A stretch of 64,000 nt of DNA from Cryptomeria japonica (GCF_030272615.1 NC_081412.1:100009796-100073795), one strand, 5' to 3'. Counted from the stretch's first letter, positions 1 through 11,900 are shown. Notes: generated by a model not told the origin, from the letters alone. Numbers and translations are program-made.

Positions 1-1
1 G

Positions 2-283
2 AGTGATAGGGCCATCGAGCGATATAGTGTCGTTGAGGAGGCCATCAGGACAGTTAGGGCTACACAATAGGGAGATAGTGGTTCAGGATATGCATACTAT
101 CTCAACACTAGGGGTGAGATCAGTTATTGGAGGAACCTCTATGAGACAATAGTTCCTCCTCACCTTAGAGTAGGGAGTTATAGGTAAGCATCAAAGACTA
201 CTACCAAGAGGGATAGGCAGAGGGAATCTAGTGGTGGAGTCATGGGACCACCACCACTAGAAGGATTAGTAGGAGGGAGATGA
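2..283 (+). pseudogene. Unidentified coding remnant at window edge
   Basis: Reading from base 2 gives a protein-like frame broken by TAG near base 71 and TAA near base 184. It continues to a TGA near base 281. Recognisable stretches include GDSGSGYAYYLNTRGEISYW and, further on, a Gly/Pro-rich tail. Codon texture looks coding, and the sequence then runs into AT-rich DNA. I do not recognise the family. It may be the tail of a transposable-element protein cut by the window edge. No function is proposed. Confidence 0.3.
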
Positions 284-756
284 CAAGATGATCTAGGAGT
301 TGGGCCTTTGGGTGCTTAGATTCTATTGAGGCCTACCAACTCTAAGGGAAGGAGTTCATCATATCTCTCTTGAGTCCTCTTTTGTATCAGTTGTTTTTGT
401 TCAATGTTTCGAGTGATTTTGTAGTCATATAAAATTTGGATAGCATTGTATCATGACATATTGTTTTTGATATATAAGTGAGATGATCTATTTTGGTAGC
501 GAAAATATTCATGTGTGATTTTATGTGATGCATTTTATGATTATTATGATTCCATGATATGCTTTATGATGTTTATGCCATGTATGTTGATATGATGTCT
601 GGATATATTCTATATGCTTATGTTCTTATGTGATGCATTTATTTATTTGTTTTTTTTTAATTTTTATGTCATCCATACTAATATAATGGAAATTATTTAT
701 GTTATAATGATATATGATGGATGTAATATAATAATGATGTTTATATGATGTTGTAA
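284..756. other. AT-rich flank, no gene
   Basis: No coding region seen. From about 520 the sequence is a degenerate run of TATGATG/ATGATATG-like words. The same texture continues at 6651-6814 and 21736-21790, so these three pieces were one stretch before elements inserted at 757 and 6815. Confidence 0.5.
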
Positions 757-1538
757 TGAAGCAGTCCCCGAATAGGAGGGACCTCAAAGAGATTAGCCCA
801 GACTGGTCAACAAGAGTAAAAACAATGAAAACATAGGGACATGGTGGAGGCAATGCAGAACAAAATGAATTATATCATGAAAACTTGTTACAACCAACCG
901 GTAACAACCAGGTTATAGAAACTGGATCACAGGTCTGCTAAAACATGCTCAAAATATTGAACACGTCACAATCATGACCTCAAATCTTAAGATCTATATT
1001 CTATTCTCATTCTAACTTCTTGATTACATTCTAATTCTCTATTACAATGATTTATATGATCCAATAGGATCCGGTTGTCCCAAAAAGGGATCAAAACCCA
1101 AAGAATAAGACATAACGTGTAAAACCAACAAGGTCAGCCTCCGCTAAAGAAATTCCTCTGGATAATCCAAAGGATGAAGTGTAGATCATGGGAAAAGGTT
1201 TGGCACATTCTAAGGAACATTGGAGTCAATGCTCAAGGCTCCGCAAGCTATGGAAGGGGATTCGATAGATCACCAATGCAAATAGGTCTAGGCAATCGAC
1301 AACTGGTAACAAAAAACTGTCTCAAAAACTGGTAGCGATAACTTGTCAGGAAAAAATCTAAATGGTCCATGGTTTGGGAATAAGGAAGATGAAAAAGTAA
1401 AATCCAACTCCACAGGTTCCAGTGAGCCAAATCTAGGACACAAAAAGAAATGCTAAAACTGCAAACATAAAGTAAAATATAAAGGAAATAATTTTGGTTG
1501 ATGTAAGATTGCTATCAATCGGGGATGCTCTTGCATCA
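757..1538 (-). repeat. 3' LTR of chromovirus (782 bp)
   Basis: It is a direct repeat of 5866-6650 with scattered substitutions. On the element's strand it starts TGATGCAAGAGCATCC and ends in CTTCA. It lies downstream of pol, so it is the 3' LTR. Confidence 0.92.
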
Positions 1539-1592
1539 GACATCTTAGGTTGTTAAAAAAGTGAGTCTCTCACTTTGCTAGGGTCAGATGAT

Positions 1593-2475
1593 AACCAAGG
1601 CGGTCTACCTCTTCCTAAGAAATCCAAGATGAATCTTCAACTGGTCTATCCTTCCACTTCATAGGATACTCCTTATACTTGTTATCCATGTCCTCCAGAT
1701 GTTTCTTAACTTGAATATGTAAGTCCTTCATTTGATTTGCAAATTATTCTACTTCTGAACTTCTCTGGTCTTCAATGCTAATTTCTCTTAACTCTGATAT
1801 ACCTCTAGGGTGTGCTCCGGTAACAATCTCAAAAGGTGCTCTTCCGGTACTCATGTTTACTGAATTATTGTAGGCAAACTCTGCTTGTACAAGAATTAAA
1901 TCCCAACTTCCGGTTTTATCTCAAACTAAACATCTCAACAAATTTACCAAGCTCCGGTTAACTACTTGTGTATGTCTATCAGTCTGTGGATGAAAATTAG
2001 AATTGAACTTCAAATTTGTCTTCATCTTCTTCCAAAGTGTTCTCCAAAAATAGCCAACAAACTTGGTGTTTCCGTCTGAAACTATGCTCTTAGGTAATCC
2101 ATGCAATCTCACTACTTCCTTGAAAAATAGGTCTGCTACATGTAATGCATCTGATGTCTTCTTACAAGGTATAAAACGAGCCATCTTCGATAATCTATCT
2201 ACTACCACAAATATAAAATCATTCCCTCTCTATGTTTTAGGAAATCCAAGTATGAAATCCATGCTTATATCCTCCCAAGGTCTTACCGATACTGTCAAAG
2301 GTTTATAAAATCCCACATTTTGACTACTACCCTTTGCAACTTGACAAACTCTACAACTTTGTACATATTTCCTAACATCCTTATGAATCTAGGGTGAAAA
2401 GTAATGCTCACTCACCAATGCTACTATTTTGTCGATACCAAAATGTCTGACTAATCCTCCACTATGTTTCTCCTT
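1593..2475 (-). pseudogene. Chromovirus integrase and truncated chromodomain
   Basis: Integrase inserts the cDNA copy into the genome. The N-terminal zinc-binding part starts with HSGGLVRHFG near 2460. The core includes ISMDFILGFP (first Asp), VSDGNTKF (second Asp) and [11 protein letters not shown] near 1960, where the family's catalytic Glu reads Gln. The C-terminal part runs through STGRAPFEIVTGAHPRG (about 1800-1850) to HLEDMDNKYK. It then passes directly into the second half of a chromodomain (YPMKWKDRPVEDSSW, about 1625-1670). The usual GPY/F-type module and chromodomain N-terminus between them are missing. Stops are near 1743, 1920 and 1620. Non-functional. Confidence 0.88.
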
Positions 2476-2689
2476 TATCAGATTCTCCCTCATAGAACTC
2501 TTAGGTATGCACAAATGAACTCCTTTGAATAAAATCCCATCCTGAATGAAGTAATCTAACCACTTGCTTCTATCTACCATAACCGGTTCTCTACATGCTC
2601 TCCAAGATTCTACAAAATTTGGGTCATCGTCATACAAGGTCTTCAATTCCTCAAATCCTAATATTGTCACTCTCATCTCTGTTAGCAAA

Positions 2690-3087
2690 TTCCTTCTCCT
2701 ACTTAGTGCATCAACAACTTTGTTATATTTCCCACTTCTATGCTTCAACACAAAGGTGTAACTCTGCAAAAATTCTACCCATCTCATATGTCTCCGATTC
2801 AACTTACTCTGATTGTTCAAATACTACAAAGCTTGATGATTCATATACAACACAAACTCCTTAGGCAACATGTAATGTCTCCACTTCTTCAAGACTTGAA
2901 CTATGGCATAAAACTCTTGATCATAGATTGAATATCTCCTCCGGGCATCATTCAATTTCTCACAGAAATAAGCTACTGCTCTCCCTTTCTGACTCAAGAC
3001 TTCTCCTATTGCTATTCCACATGCATCACAATCCACTTGAAATACTTTATTATAATTTGGTAAAGCTAACATAGGGTGCTCAATCAC
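2690..3087 (-). pseudogene. Chromovirus RNase H
   Basis: RNase H degrades the RNA strand of the RNA/DNA hybrid during reverse transcription. The start of the domain reads FQVDCDACGIAIGEVLSQ, with the first catalytic Asp. YDQEFYAIV follows, with the Glu. The next family motif, normally containing DHQAL, reads MNHQAL (Asp to Asn). The domain ends at VDALSRR (near 2697). A stop near 2822 splits the domain. It sits between reverse transcriptase and integrase, as expected for gypsy elements. Confidence 0.88.
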
Positions 3088-3199
3088 TTTCTATTTTAAC
3101 AACTCAAAACTTTTGTTTTCTCCGATGGTCCACTTGAATTCCTTCCGATATCCCCTCATGGTCTCAGTCATAGGGTTACAAACTGAACTAAATTTTTTG

Positions 3200-3861
3200 A
3201 TGAACTTTCAGCAGAAACTAGCCAATCCATGAAATGATCTTAGCTCTCCAATGCTTTCTGGTGTAGGCCACTCAACAATTGCTTTTACTTTCTCAGGGTC
3301 CATCTTCAAACCATCCTTTGATATCACAAATCCCAAATAGACTAATTCATCTTTAATGAAAGTAAACTTCTTAAGATTTAACAATAAATTTTCTTCTCTC
3401 AACCTCTGCAAAACTTGCCTCAAATGCAAAAAAAATTTCTCTTTTGTCTTATTGAAAATCAAAATGTCATCAATTTATACAATAACAAACTTACCCAAGA
3501 ATTTCTTCAATACCTCATTCATCAGGCTCATGAAAGTACTTGATGCATTTGTTAACCCAAAAGGTATCACCAACGATTCATATAGTCCTTCATTGGTCTT
3601 GAATGTTGTCTTCCACTCATATCCTTCTCTGATCCCGATCTAATGATATCCACTCTTCAAATCTATCTTTGTAAAGTACTTGGATCCATTGAAACAATCC
3701 ATTATGTCATCCATCTTAGGCAAAGAAAACCAATATTTCATTGTGATCTTGTTTATTGCTATGGAATCGGTACACATTCTCCATTCTTGATTCTTCTTAG
3801 GTGCTAATACTGTTGGTACTGCACAAAGGCTTAGGCTTTCTCTGATCAAACCTTTCTTCAA
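3200..3861 (-). pseudogene. Chromovirus reverse transcriptase
   Basis: RNA-directed DNA polymerase remnant. The upstream part (3640-3861) shows [26 protein letters not shown] and [11 protein letters not shown], the last carrying the first catalytic Asp. The downstream part (3208-3462) shows LNLKKFTFIKDELVYLGFVI and FHGLASFC. Between them the Y-x-D-D active-site motif is present as IDD, but its Tyr codon is a TAA stop (3475-3477). That one change alone inactivates the enzyme. The stretch between 3462 and 3640 is broken by stops or shifts. Confidence 0.9.
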
Positions 3862-3867
3862 TAGCTC

Positions 3868-4840
3868 CTACACTTGTCTATTCAGTTCTTGATTCCCTGT
3901 CGGTGTCATCCAATGTGCAACTTTTTTAGGAAAACTAGCTTCGGGAACCAAGTCCATACAATGACTGATACTTCTCATAGGTGGAAATCCATCAGGCACA
4001 TTATCTGAAATGATGTCTTCATAGTCTGTTAGGAAATATTTTATCTCTTCCGGTTGTTCCTCTTCATGCTTCGGATTCTCAGTCTTCTTAGGAACTAAGG
4101 TAAAACACACATTCTCATTTCTGAATCCATCTAGGAATTTTCTTCCATCCACAAAATAAATTCTAGCATTAGTATAGACTTCATTCTTCAAAGGTTCCTG
4201 CAAGGGCAACAAGGTTTGCTTCATTCGATTGGCCACAATAGTGTATGTATTCTTCCTCCCATCATGTATTTTCTGTGTATCAGACTGCCAAGGTCTACCC
4301 AACAAAAGATGACAAATATCAATAGGCATAATATCACACAAGACTTCATCATGATAATTCCCAATTTTTCAATTTCACCAAACATTTATCTTTTACTAAC
4401 AACTTATGTTCATCCCGAATCTATGCTATCTGATAAGGCTTAGGGTGTTTCAATCTTTCCAAATTCAACTTATTCACCATCTCTTCTAAAATAAGATTAT
4501 CTGAACTACCACTATCAATAAAAACTTTACAACACTTACCGGATACCTTACATTTGGTCTTGAACAAATTCTTCCTTTGCAAGGGCTCTTCATCTCTCCT
4601 GGTATGACACAAAACTCTCCTCATCATCAATAGTTCTCCATACTTCAGTTTATTATTTGATCCGGTGTGGTTTTCTTCCACCACTTCTATTCTTCTGTTA
4701 TTCTCTATCTTCTTACGCTCAAAAGCACAATGTCCTTCTCCACCATATGTATGGAAAGTTCCTCTAAATACCCTCTTGTCTTGTCTTCTATCATTTCTTT
4801 CAAAATTCTCATTCTGGTAGCATTTGGTTCTCTCCTTCAA
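3868..4840 (-). pseudogene. Chromovirus Gag C-terminus, protease and linker
   Basis: The open stretch 4421-4840 holds a ruined zinc knuckle (HTYGGEGHCAFERK, with lost Cys residues). The aspartic protease follows, with active site FIDSGSSDNLI near 4500. The stretch 3868-4341 continues with HLLLGRPWQSD, typical of the protease-to-reverse-transcriptase region. A frameshift separates this region from the Gag frame upstream. In intact elements the protease cleaves the Gag-Pol polyprotein. Confidence 0.82.
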
Positions 4841-5099
4841 TAGAAATTTCTATCATCTTTCTGATATGAATTGCCTTCTTTGCTCACTTCTTTGTCTTTG
4901 TTCTGATCTGTACAGGTTCCTCTACATCTGCTATATCCTCTTCCTCGTTAAAATATTCCTCCATAAAACCTTCCACCTCTACCTTTCTCTGCCTTTGCTC
5001 ATGTCTTTTGTTTAGCTTCTCTTCTGCCTTCAGGGCATACTAGTAAGCCTCTTCAACACTTTGTAATTTGATCAAACTGAGTTCATCTCATATAGACAC

Positions 5100-5756
5100 T
5101 CACAATCCATTCAAGTATCTTGCAACTTGTTCAACTTCATCATCAACATGTCTAGATCTGATATTCAACTTATAAAATGCTTTGATGTATTCCTTCACAC
5201 TAGATTCCTTCTGTCTCAAATGCTGCAACTTCTGGAATAGATTCACTTGATACTCAGCTGGCATAAATTTTGATTTCAACTTAGCAACCATCTGATCCCA
5301 TACCTTGATCTTTTCTTTACCTCTTCCCTATCTATCAACCTGTAAATGCTCCCACCAAAGAGATGCATGCCCTTTCAACCGGGTACATGCATATTTCACC
5401 TTCCTTTCTTCTGTAGTGTTATCAAAATAAAAATATTTCTCCATCTCTAAGATCCAATCCATTAATTCATCCAAATCCAACTTTCCATCATATTCTGGTG
5501 GGGTAAAATGAGGTTTAGTATTCACCCTACTCAAAACCCTCAAAAACCTTTCCTCATCTGAATCAACATCTGGTGGGTTTACTTGTTCTATCGGGGCTTC
5601 TTCTCCTTCATCTTCACTTACATCTCCAGTGTGTCGGCCTCTTCTCTGGGATATCTCCACAGCTTCCAACCGGGCTGCTATTCCTTGCAACATTTCCATC
5701 ACAGTAGGGTCTGCATTCCCATGTGCTCCACCATTCCTAGTTCCTCTTCATGCCAT
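5100..5756 (-). pseudogene. Chromovirus Gag
   Basis: Gag forms the virus-like particle. I place the start at the ATG at 5756, upstream of the longest open stretch, because the frame is continuous from there. Its third codon is TGA. The core region reads PPEYDGKLDLDELMDWILEM and CTRLKGHASLWWEHL, hallmarks of the plant retrotransposon Gag domain. A further stop (about 5325) precedes VAKLKSKFMPAEYQ and LRQKESSVKEYIKAF. The zinc knuckle lies beyond a frameshift, in the next entry upstream in coordinates. Confidence 0.87.
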
Positions 5757-5851
5757 GTTTACACCAGTCCTCTGCAGCTATAGGTCAGATCCACAATCTT
5801 CCACCCTATAACAAAATTCTTAGGACAACACAATCTTCGGAATGAAATCTC

Positions 5852-5863
5852 ACTCTGATACCA
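5852..5863 (-). promoter_or_regulatory. Primer-binding site, initiator Met-tRNA
   Basis: On the minus strand this reads TGGTATCAGAGT, two bases inside the 5' LTR. It matches the 3' end of plant initiator Met-tRNA, the usual primer for minus-strand DNA synthesis, except in the last base. Confidence 0.85.
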
Positions 5864-5865
5864 CT

Positions 5866-6650
5866 TGAAGTAGTCACTAGATAGGAGGGACCTCAAAGAG
5901 ATTAGCCCAGACTAGTCAACAAGAGTAAACACAATGGAAACATGTGGACATGATGGAGGAAATGCACAAAAGATTGAATTATATCATGAAAACTGATTAC
6001 AACCAATCGATAACAACCGGGTTACAGAAACCAACTCACAAACCTGCTAAAACATGCTCAAAATACAAAAAAGGTCACAACCGGGACCTCAAATCTTAAG
6101 ATCTATCTTCTATGCTCATTATAACTTCTTGATTACATACTAATGCTCTATTACAATGATTTATACAATCCAAGGGGATCTGATCGGCCGAAAAAGGGAT
6201 CAAAACCTAAAGAACAAGACCTAACATGTAAAACCAACAAGGTCGACCTCCACCAAAGAAATTCCTTTGGAAAATACAAAGGATGAAGTATAGATCATGA
6301 GAAAAGGTCAGTCACATGCTAAGGAACATCGAAATCAATGCTCAATGCTCCACAAGCTACGGAAGGGGATCTGGTAGATCACCAATGCAAATAGGTCCAG
6401 TTAACCGGTAACAGAAAACTATCTTGAAAACTCATTGCGATAACTTGCCAGAAAACAATCCAAATGCTCCACATTTTGGGAATAAGGAAGATGATCAAGT
6501 CTTCAAGTAAAATCCAACTCCATAGGTTCCAGTGAGCCAAATCTGGGATGCACAGAAATAAATGCTGAAACTACAAATAGAAAACAAAATAGAAAGGAAA
6601 TATTTTTGGTTGATGCAAGATTTCTATGAACCGAGGATGCTCCTGTATCA
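5866..6650 (-). repeat. 5' LTR of chromovirus (785 bp)
   Basis: Partner of 757-1538. It starts TGATACAGGAGCATCC and ends ACTACTTCA on the element's strand, next to the primer-binding site, so it is the 5' LTR. Confidence 0.92.
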
Positions 6651-6814
6651 CGTAACCAATGATGTGTGTAGAATGTGATTCTATATGCACATGCTCATGA
6701 TATGATATATAAAATTAATCTATGGATATGCAAGATGTATGCAATTATTATTTCTATGTTATGATATGCATGATGTGAACTAACATATGATGATGAAGAT
6801 GAATACTATATGAG

Positions 6815-8207
6815 TGATGGTATGATTAAATAATAAGTATCCAATAGATTACTAAGAGGGGGGGTGAATCAGTAAATAGAAAAACTGATACAAACTTTCC
6901 CAAACTCAATCTCAAAAAGACAAAGTAAACTTATCAATGAACTACCACTGTCAAGATCAATACTCATAAGAAAACTCGGTTGACTGTTACAAGAACTTAA
7001 TAGTAAACAACATCAAACTTGTAAACATCCAAATGCTTTATCATATGTCAACATACTTCATTTCTCAATGCTTCTAGTTATCATGCCTGATCAGAAATAG
7101 TTAAGTAGTTAATCAAATCAACCATAATATCATAACCACAAAAACATTCACCACATGACACAAGTATTTTTGACATGGAAACCAAAATAGGTATAAACCA
7201 TGTTGAGATGGGACTCACAAGATAATATTTGAACTCTTTTGAAGTTCGCCCTTTTAGGAGCCAAGCCTATTAAAGCTTTTAAAAAATTCATGCTAAGAAT
7301 TGATCTTTTTGGGAATCACCCGATTAAGGGATTGACTACAAATGCCTTGTTACAAGCAAATACCCTATAAGGAGTAACCTCAGTAGAGGATTTGAAAATC
7401 CAATCTAATGGATCACCTTGTTAGAGCTTACTCGGTTAGGGGATTTCAATTCTGCTGTAATTGTTAGAAAACAATAGGAGTTTGCTTGATCTATCTCAAT
7501 AGCACTACACTTGCTTGATCAGATCCTTGTAAGTTCCTATCTTCCTTTGCTCAAACTGTAGACTCATTATCCGGTTTGGCAACCACACACTCAACTAATT
7601 TCTGCCAACTCATGCCAATACTAAAGAAAACAAATTCATCAACCTTATAAAAAAATCAATTAGGTCGGTAACACATAAAAAACCTAATCCTCTCATCGAG
7701 ATTACAAACAAGTCAGTACAAGTATGACCATTGGATTTCATAGCAATCTCTACACATCAATCAAGAAAACCTTAACCGCTCCTTGATTACCACTTCATTG
7801 AGCTCAGTAACTCATCATGTGCTTTGCATTAGATGCAATATACTTTGTTCATTCCCTAGACAAACAAACAAATGCACCAAAACATTTGAACTTGTCTTCA
7901 TACAATGACCATACGTGTCACCATCATTACTGCTCAACATCAGATCATGAACCAACATAACCAATTCAACAACCTTAATTGGTTAGGGTTTAACAAAAAT
8001 AACTTGTAGGGTTTAACCTTATACACCGGTTACCATTTCAACTCACAAACTTACATACTGGTTTACAATATCCTTCACAAAGCTCTTCCTACCGGTTACA
8101 AGACAATATCAATAATAACAACAATATTAGCAATATCATTACCGGTTCAATTGACATCAATGACAACATAACATATCATTAATGCAATCTTCATACAAAT
8201 ACTAACA
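6815..8207 (-). repeat. 3' LTR of copia A (1393 bp)
   Basis: Direct repeat of 20294-21735 with scattered substitutions and small indels. Terminal dinucleotides are TG and CA. It carries the G-run motif at 6855-6873 that is the complement of the C-rich motif seen near LTR ends of other copia-type elements here. Confidence 0.9.
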
Positions 8208-8538
8208 ATCTCCCCCTTTGGCATTGATGGCAATATAAATATCAACACCTTTGCTTGCTACTGTGATTGTGAATAGGAATCTTGGTTTACATTACCAAGT
8301 ATTCACATGCTTTCTCTATCTTTAGCCTGTCATTGGTTTTCATTCCCTTAATCACATAATTCTTCTCCCCCTTTGACAACAATGACAAATTGAAAGTGAA
8401 ACATGTAATGTCAATTTTTCACTGTGCATCAACAACATACTACAACTTGATGCTCCCCTTGTGGAATACATCCACTTCTACACCAATCCTTGTAAAATTC
8501 TATGAGTGATTCAGAGACTGATGCAATCAACATCATGC
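8208..8538 (-). promoter_or_regulatory. Polypurine tract and 3' untranslated stretch of copia A
   Basis: The polypurine tract is at 8209-8220, reading AAAGGGGGAGA on the minus strand directly before the 3' LTR. It primes plus-strand DNA. Two further AGGGGGAG-like or AGGGGAG-like runs lie near 8368 and 8451. No coding sequence is seen here. Confidence 0.75.
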
Positions 8539-9363
8539 TCAACTAACCTCACAAAGGGGTACAACCCCTAGTTTACTTCTAAGATACTCAAATGTAGTCT
8601 TAGGTAGAGGTTTGGTAAAAATATCTACAAGTTGTTCCTTGGTAGAAACATGCTCTAGGATAACATCTTTGCTCTGAAATTTTTCCCTCAAGAAATGATA
8701 CTTCAGTTCGATGTGCTTGGTTCGTGCTTGCAAAATAGGATTCTTGGAAATATTTATGGAGCTTGTATTATCACATAAAATCTTTATAGGTTCTTAAATA
8801 TTCATCTTAAAACCTTCCAAAATGTGCCTCATCCAAATAGTCTATGTGCAATTCATATAAGCTGCAACATACTCAACTTCAGTAGTAGATTGTGAAGTAC
8901 AACTCTGCTTTTTACTACTCCATGAAACAAGCCTTCCTCCAAGAAACAATGCTCCACTGGTTGTGCTTTTCCAGTCATCAACATTTCCTACCCAATTAGC
9001 ATCTGTGTATACCTTCAAATCAAAGTTTCCTCCATATGGATACCATAATCCATAGTCAACAGTACCTTTCAGGTATCTAAAGATTCTCTTGGTTGCTATC
9101 AGGTGTGTTACCTTAGGATTCTTCTAGAATCTAGCAACTATGCCAACTGCATGGGCTATGTCTGGTTTGCTGTGAACAACATAGTGCAATTTGCCAATCA
9201 TTGACCTATATTGCTTCTCATCAATAGACTTAGATTCATCTTCCTTAGACAACTTGCAACCTGTAACCATTGGTGTCCCAACTGGTTTACAATCACTCAT
9301 GCCAAATGTCTTCAAAACCTCTTTGACATACTTAGATTGTGTAATAGAAATACCATTCTTCAT
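8539..9363 (-). pseudogene. Copia A reverse transcriptase end and RNase H
   Basis: The frame at 9124-9363 continues reverse transcriptase: ITQSKYVKEVLKTFGM, PVGTPM and YRSMIGKLHYV. After a TAG near 9124 the sequence encodes the copia RNase H region, with DANWVGNVDDWKSTTSGA and QSTTEVEYVAAAY. It ends with IELKYHFLREKF and LVDIFTKPLP (8539-8733). Stops interrupt at the RFQK-like position and after NCT (about 8846). In copia elements this domain removes template RNA. Confidence 0.9.
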
Positions 9364-9366
9364 TTG

Positions 9367-10092
9367 CTATATCTGCAAGCCTATGAAATTTTTTATTTTC
9401 CCTACTAAAGACATTTCAAACTCATTTTTCATTTCATCTGCAAAACTATGGCTCATGACATTATTACCTCCAAATATGATATCATCAACAAATACTTCAT
9501 TAACCAGTATTTCATCTCCTTCAAACTTGACATACATGTTACTATCATCACTGGTTCTCAGAAAGCCTATCTTCATCATATGTGTATGAAGCCTTTCATA
9601 CCATGCTTTGGGTGCCTTCTTTAATCCATATAAAGCCTTATGCAATCTGCATACCATGTCTTTCTCATCAGTCAAAGCATAACCATCTAGCTTCTCTATG
9701 TATACTTCTCCTTCTAGTATCCCATTAAAAAATGTTGAATTAACATCCATCTGATATACCTTGAACTTCTTATGGGCTTCAAATACAAGTACAGTTCTGA
9801 CACCTTCCAGTCTTGCTACTGGTGCAAACATTTCACCATAATCTTCTCCTTCTTCTTGTGCATAACACTTGCAGACTAATCCAGCCTTGTTGTGAACTAC
9901 AATGCCATTTTCATTCAACTTGTTCCTGTATACCCATTTAGTACCTATAACATTCTTATTTACCAGTCGAGGTACTAGGGTCCAAGTGTTGTTCTTCTGA
10001 ATTTGATTCAATTCCTCTTCCATAGCTTTAACCCAATGATCATCACCAAATGCTTCCTTAGCAGTTCTTGGTTCCATGGTGGGATCATGCAA
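9367..10092 (-). pseudogene. Copia A reverse transcriptase
   Basis: Long open stretch (241 codons) with the copia reverse transcriptase signature. [19 protein letters not shown] opens the domain, followed by FAPVARLEGVRTVL and YQMDVNSTFFNG (first catalytic Asp). CRLHKALYGLKKAPKAWYERL and FVDDIIFGG (about 9490-9515) follow. The active site has Phe where most copia elements have Tyr. A TAG near 9370 breaks the frame before the downstream part, and the upstream join to integrase is frameshifted near 10090. Confidence 0.93.
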
Positions 10093-10687
10093 TAATTCTC
10101 TCTGATTCTTCTTTTGGTTAGTACTCCAATATCCTTATCTCCAATAATCCGCTCAGGATTGTGATTCAGTCTCACATATCTAGGAATAACAAGATCATTA
10201 TCTTTAGGTTCAACTTCTTCGTTATCATCATCTTCTTCTGAATTTATCTGTTCCGGTTGAGCAAGTGCATCAAAATTTTCTTTGTCGGTTTCATATTTCA
10301 CAGTCTCTAGTTCCAAAAACAAGATGCAAGGATCTTCATCCTTTTTATTTGAACTGGTTCCTTCTGAGACTTTAGGAAATTCATCCACTTGAACATTAGC
10401 ACTCTCAACAATTCTTTGTGTCCGGTTGTTAAAACATTTGTAGGCCTTACTCTTGAAGGAATAGCCAAGAAATATGTCTTCATCACTCTTAGCCTCAAAT
10501 TTGCTAATGTAATCACCTCTCTTAATAAAACATTTGCTTCCAAATATCTTAAAATAGCTAACATTAGGTGATCTTCCATACCAATATTCATAAGGAGTCT
10601 TTTCCTTACCTCTCTTTACTAGAACCCGGTTCATTGTGTAGACAGTTGTGTTGACAACTTCTCTCCAAAAGGTTTTCACTACACCTC
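10093..10687 (-). pseudogene. Copia A integrase, downstream part
   Basis: This part follows the element D insertion point. It reads KTFWREVVNTTVYTMNRV, YEYWYGRSPNVSYFKIFGSK and DEDIFLGYSFKSKAYKCFNN, the conserved copia integrase C-terminal region. An acidic linker (EEDDDNEEVEPKDN) leads toward reverse transcriptase. Together with 18263-18686 it makes one integrase cut by a 7.6 kb insertion. A frameshift near 10090 separates it from the polymerase frame. Confidence 0.9.
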
Positions 10688-11850
10688 TGTTGGCATTTTT
10701 TATGATTGATGTTGTGATTGTCATTGATGGACACACACTTGTTATGAGATCACTTTGTGAATGTAAGCATTATGCTCAACCGGTAATTGTTCCTAACTGG
10801 TATCATGTGTTAGTCCTTAGACTATCGGTGTTTTGCAAAAAGTGGTTACTTGTCTCAAGAAGCATGTTAACCCCAAGCAGTTCGAGGATCTCAAGCAGCA
10901 CGAGGGATCAAAGTGGTAGAACACATATTTCCCAGTCTTCATTTTGTCAAACCGACAACCAGTATTTTGCTTAAACCTGTATTCTGTATGAACTGGTAAT
11001 ACTCTATGATGAGTTACCAACTGGCATTTTGTGATGAGTTACCATCCACTGATTGTTTGACGGTGCTGACACTCTAGTAGTGCTTTTTGTATCATGTTAC
11101 CAAATATGTCTAGATGAATTGAACCTATAAAATTGCATTGTAATCCTATTGAACCGACATGAAATCAGATTCCTTTATAAGGACATCATGTCTAGGGTTT
11201 TAGGTTGTTGCTAGGGTTTAAGGTGGTTGATGAGTTTTTGTAAGTGCGATCTTAGTTGAGAAGATCAAGTCTGTGAGCTATAACAGAGTGAGGGTTACTG
11301 AAGACTGAAGTAATGCTAGAATGCATTAGGAGCGAGCTATCAAGGATCTAACTAAGCAATTTGTGCTATTTTCTAGATCACTCACTTGTTGATTACTCAC
11401 ATCTTCGACAAGTCTGTAGCCCTTAACCGGGTAGGCCCAAAAGCCTTTTGTAAATCCTCTAACAAGGTGGTTCACATCTGTGGATCTAAAATCCTCTATC
11501 AAGGTAGTCTTTAACCAGACTTATCTCCTAACAGAGATTGAGATTCCTAATAGGATCTGTTTTGGTAAAGAACATTGTATGACCTTAATCGGTCTGGTTC
11601 CTATTCTGCAGATAGTTACTTGTGAGTTTCATCTCACTGTGGTTTTTCCCATTTGGGTTTCCACGTCAAAATCTCGTGTGTTATGGTGTTTGTGCTTTTA
11701 TGGGTGAATGCATTATGTGCTATTTGGTTTGCATGTGTGCTAACTAGTTTGTTTGCTAAACTGTTTTACCGATTTATTGGTAGTCTAGTAAAGTGTTTAA
11801 GTACAGTAATTTTTGGCATACTAATTCACCCCCCCTCTTAGTATTCATCA
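10688..11850 (+). repeat. 5' LTR of element D (1163 bp)
   Basis: Direct repeat of 17143-18262. It is about 43 bp longer, because a GTGATGAGTTACC phrase (near 11030) and a TAGGGTTT phrase (near 11195) are duplicated here. A TATAAGG box lies at 11176-11182 and a C-run followed by CTCTTAGT lies at 11823-11843, just before the LTR end. Confidence 0.92.
11176..11182 (+). promoter_or_regulatory. TATA-like box in element D 5' LTR
   Basis: TATAAGG sits in mid-LTR. The matching box in the 3' LTR is at 17606-17612 (TATAAGA). The position fits an LTR promoter but no transcript data are available. Confidence 0.45.
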
Positions 11851-11852
11851 AT

Positions 11853-11865
11853 TGGTATCAGAGCC
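11853..11865 (+). promoter_or_regulatory. Primer-binding site of element D
   Basis: TGGTATCAGAGCC lies two bases after the 5' LTR. Its first 12 bases match the 3' end of plant initiator Met-tRNA. Confidence 0.88.
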
Positions 11866-11900
11866 AATCTTTCTATAAGTCTAACCACTTGGAAAGATAT

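Larger units (their letters stand above)
757..6650 (-). mobile_element. Ty3/gypsy chromovirus, complete but decayed
   Basis: This LTR retrotransposon of about 5.9 kb lies on the minus strand. Two long direct repeats (757-1538 and 5866-6650) begin TG and end CA on the element's strand. Flanking bases TGTAA (752-756) and CGTAA (6651-6655) fit a 5-bp target duplication with one change. The internal order is gag, protease, reverse transcriptase, RNase H, integrase, chromodomain, which is the Ty3/gypsy order, and the chromodomain places it among chromoviruses. All frames carry stops or shifts, so it cannot be autonomous now. Clade below chromovirus is not resolved. Confidence 0.93.

Noticed and set aside
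10817-11841. Several 60-108 codon open frames inside the element D LTRs
   Set aside because: The same frames recur at 17142-18118 simply because the LTRs are repeats, and they contain no domain motif.
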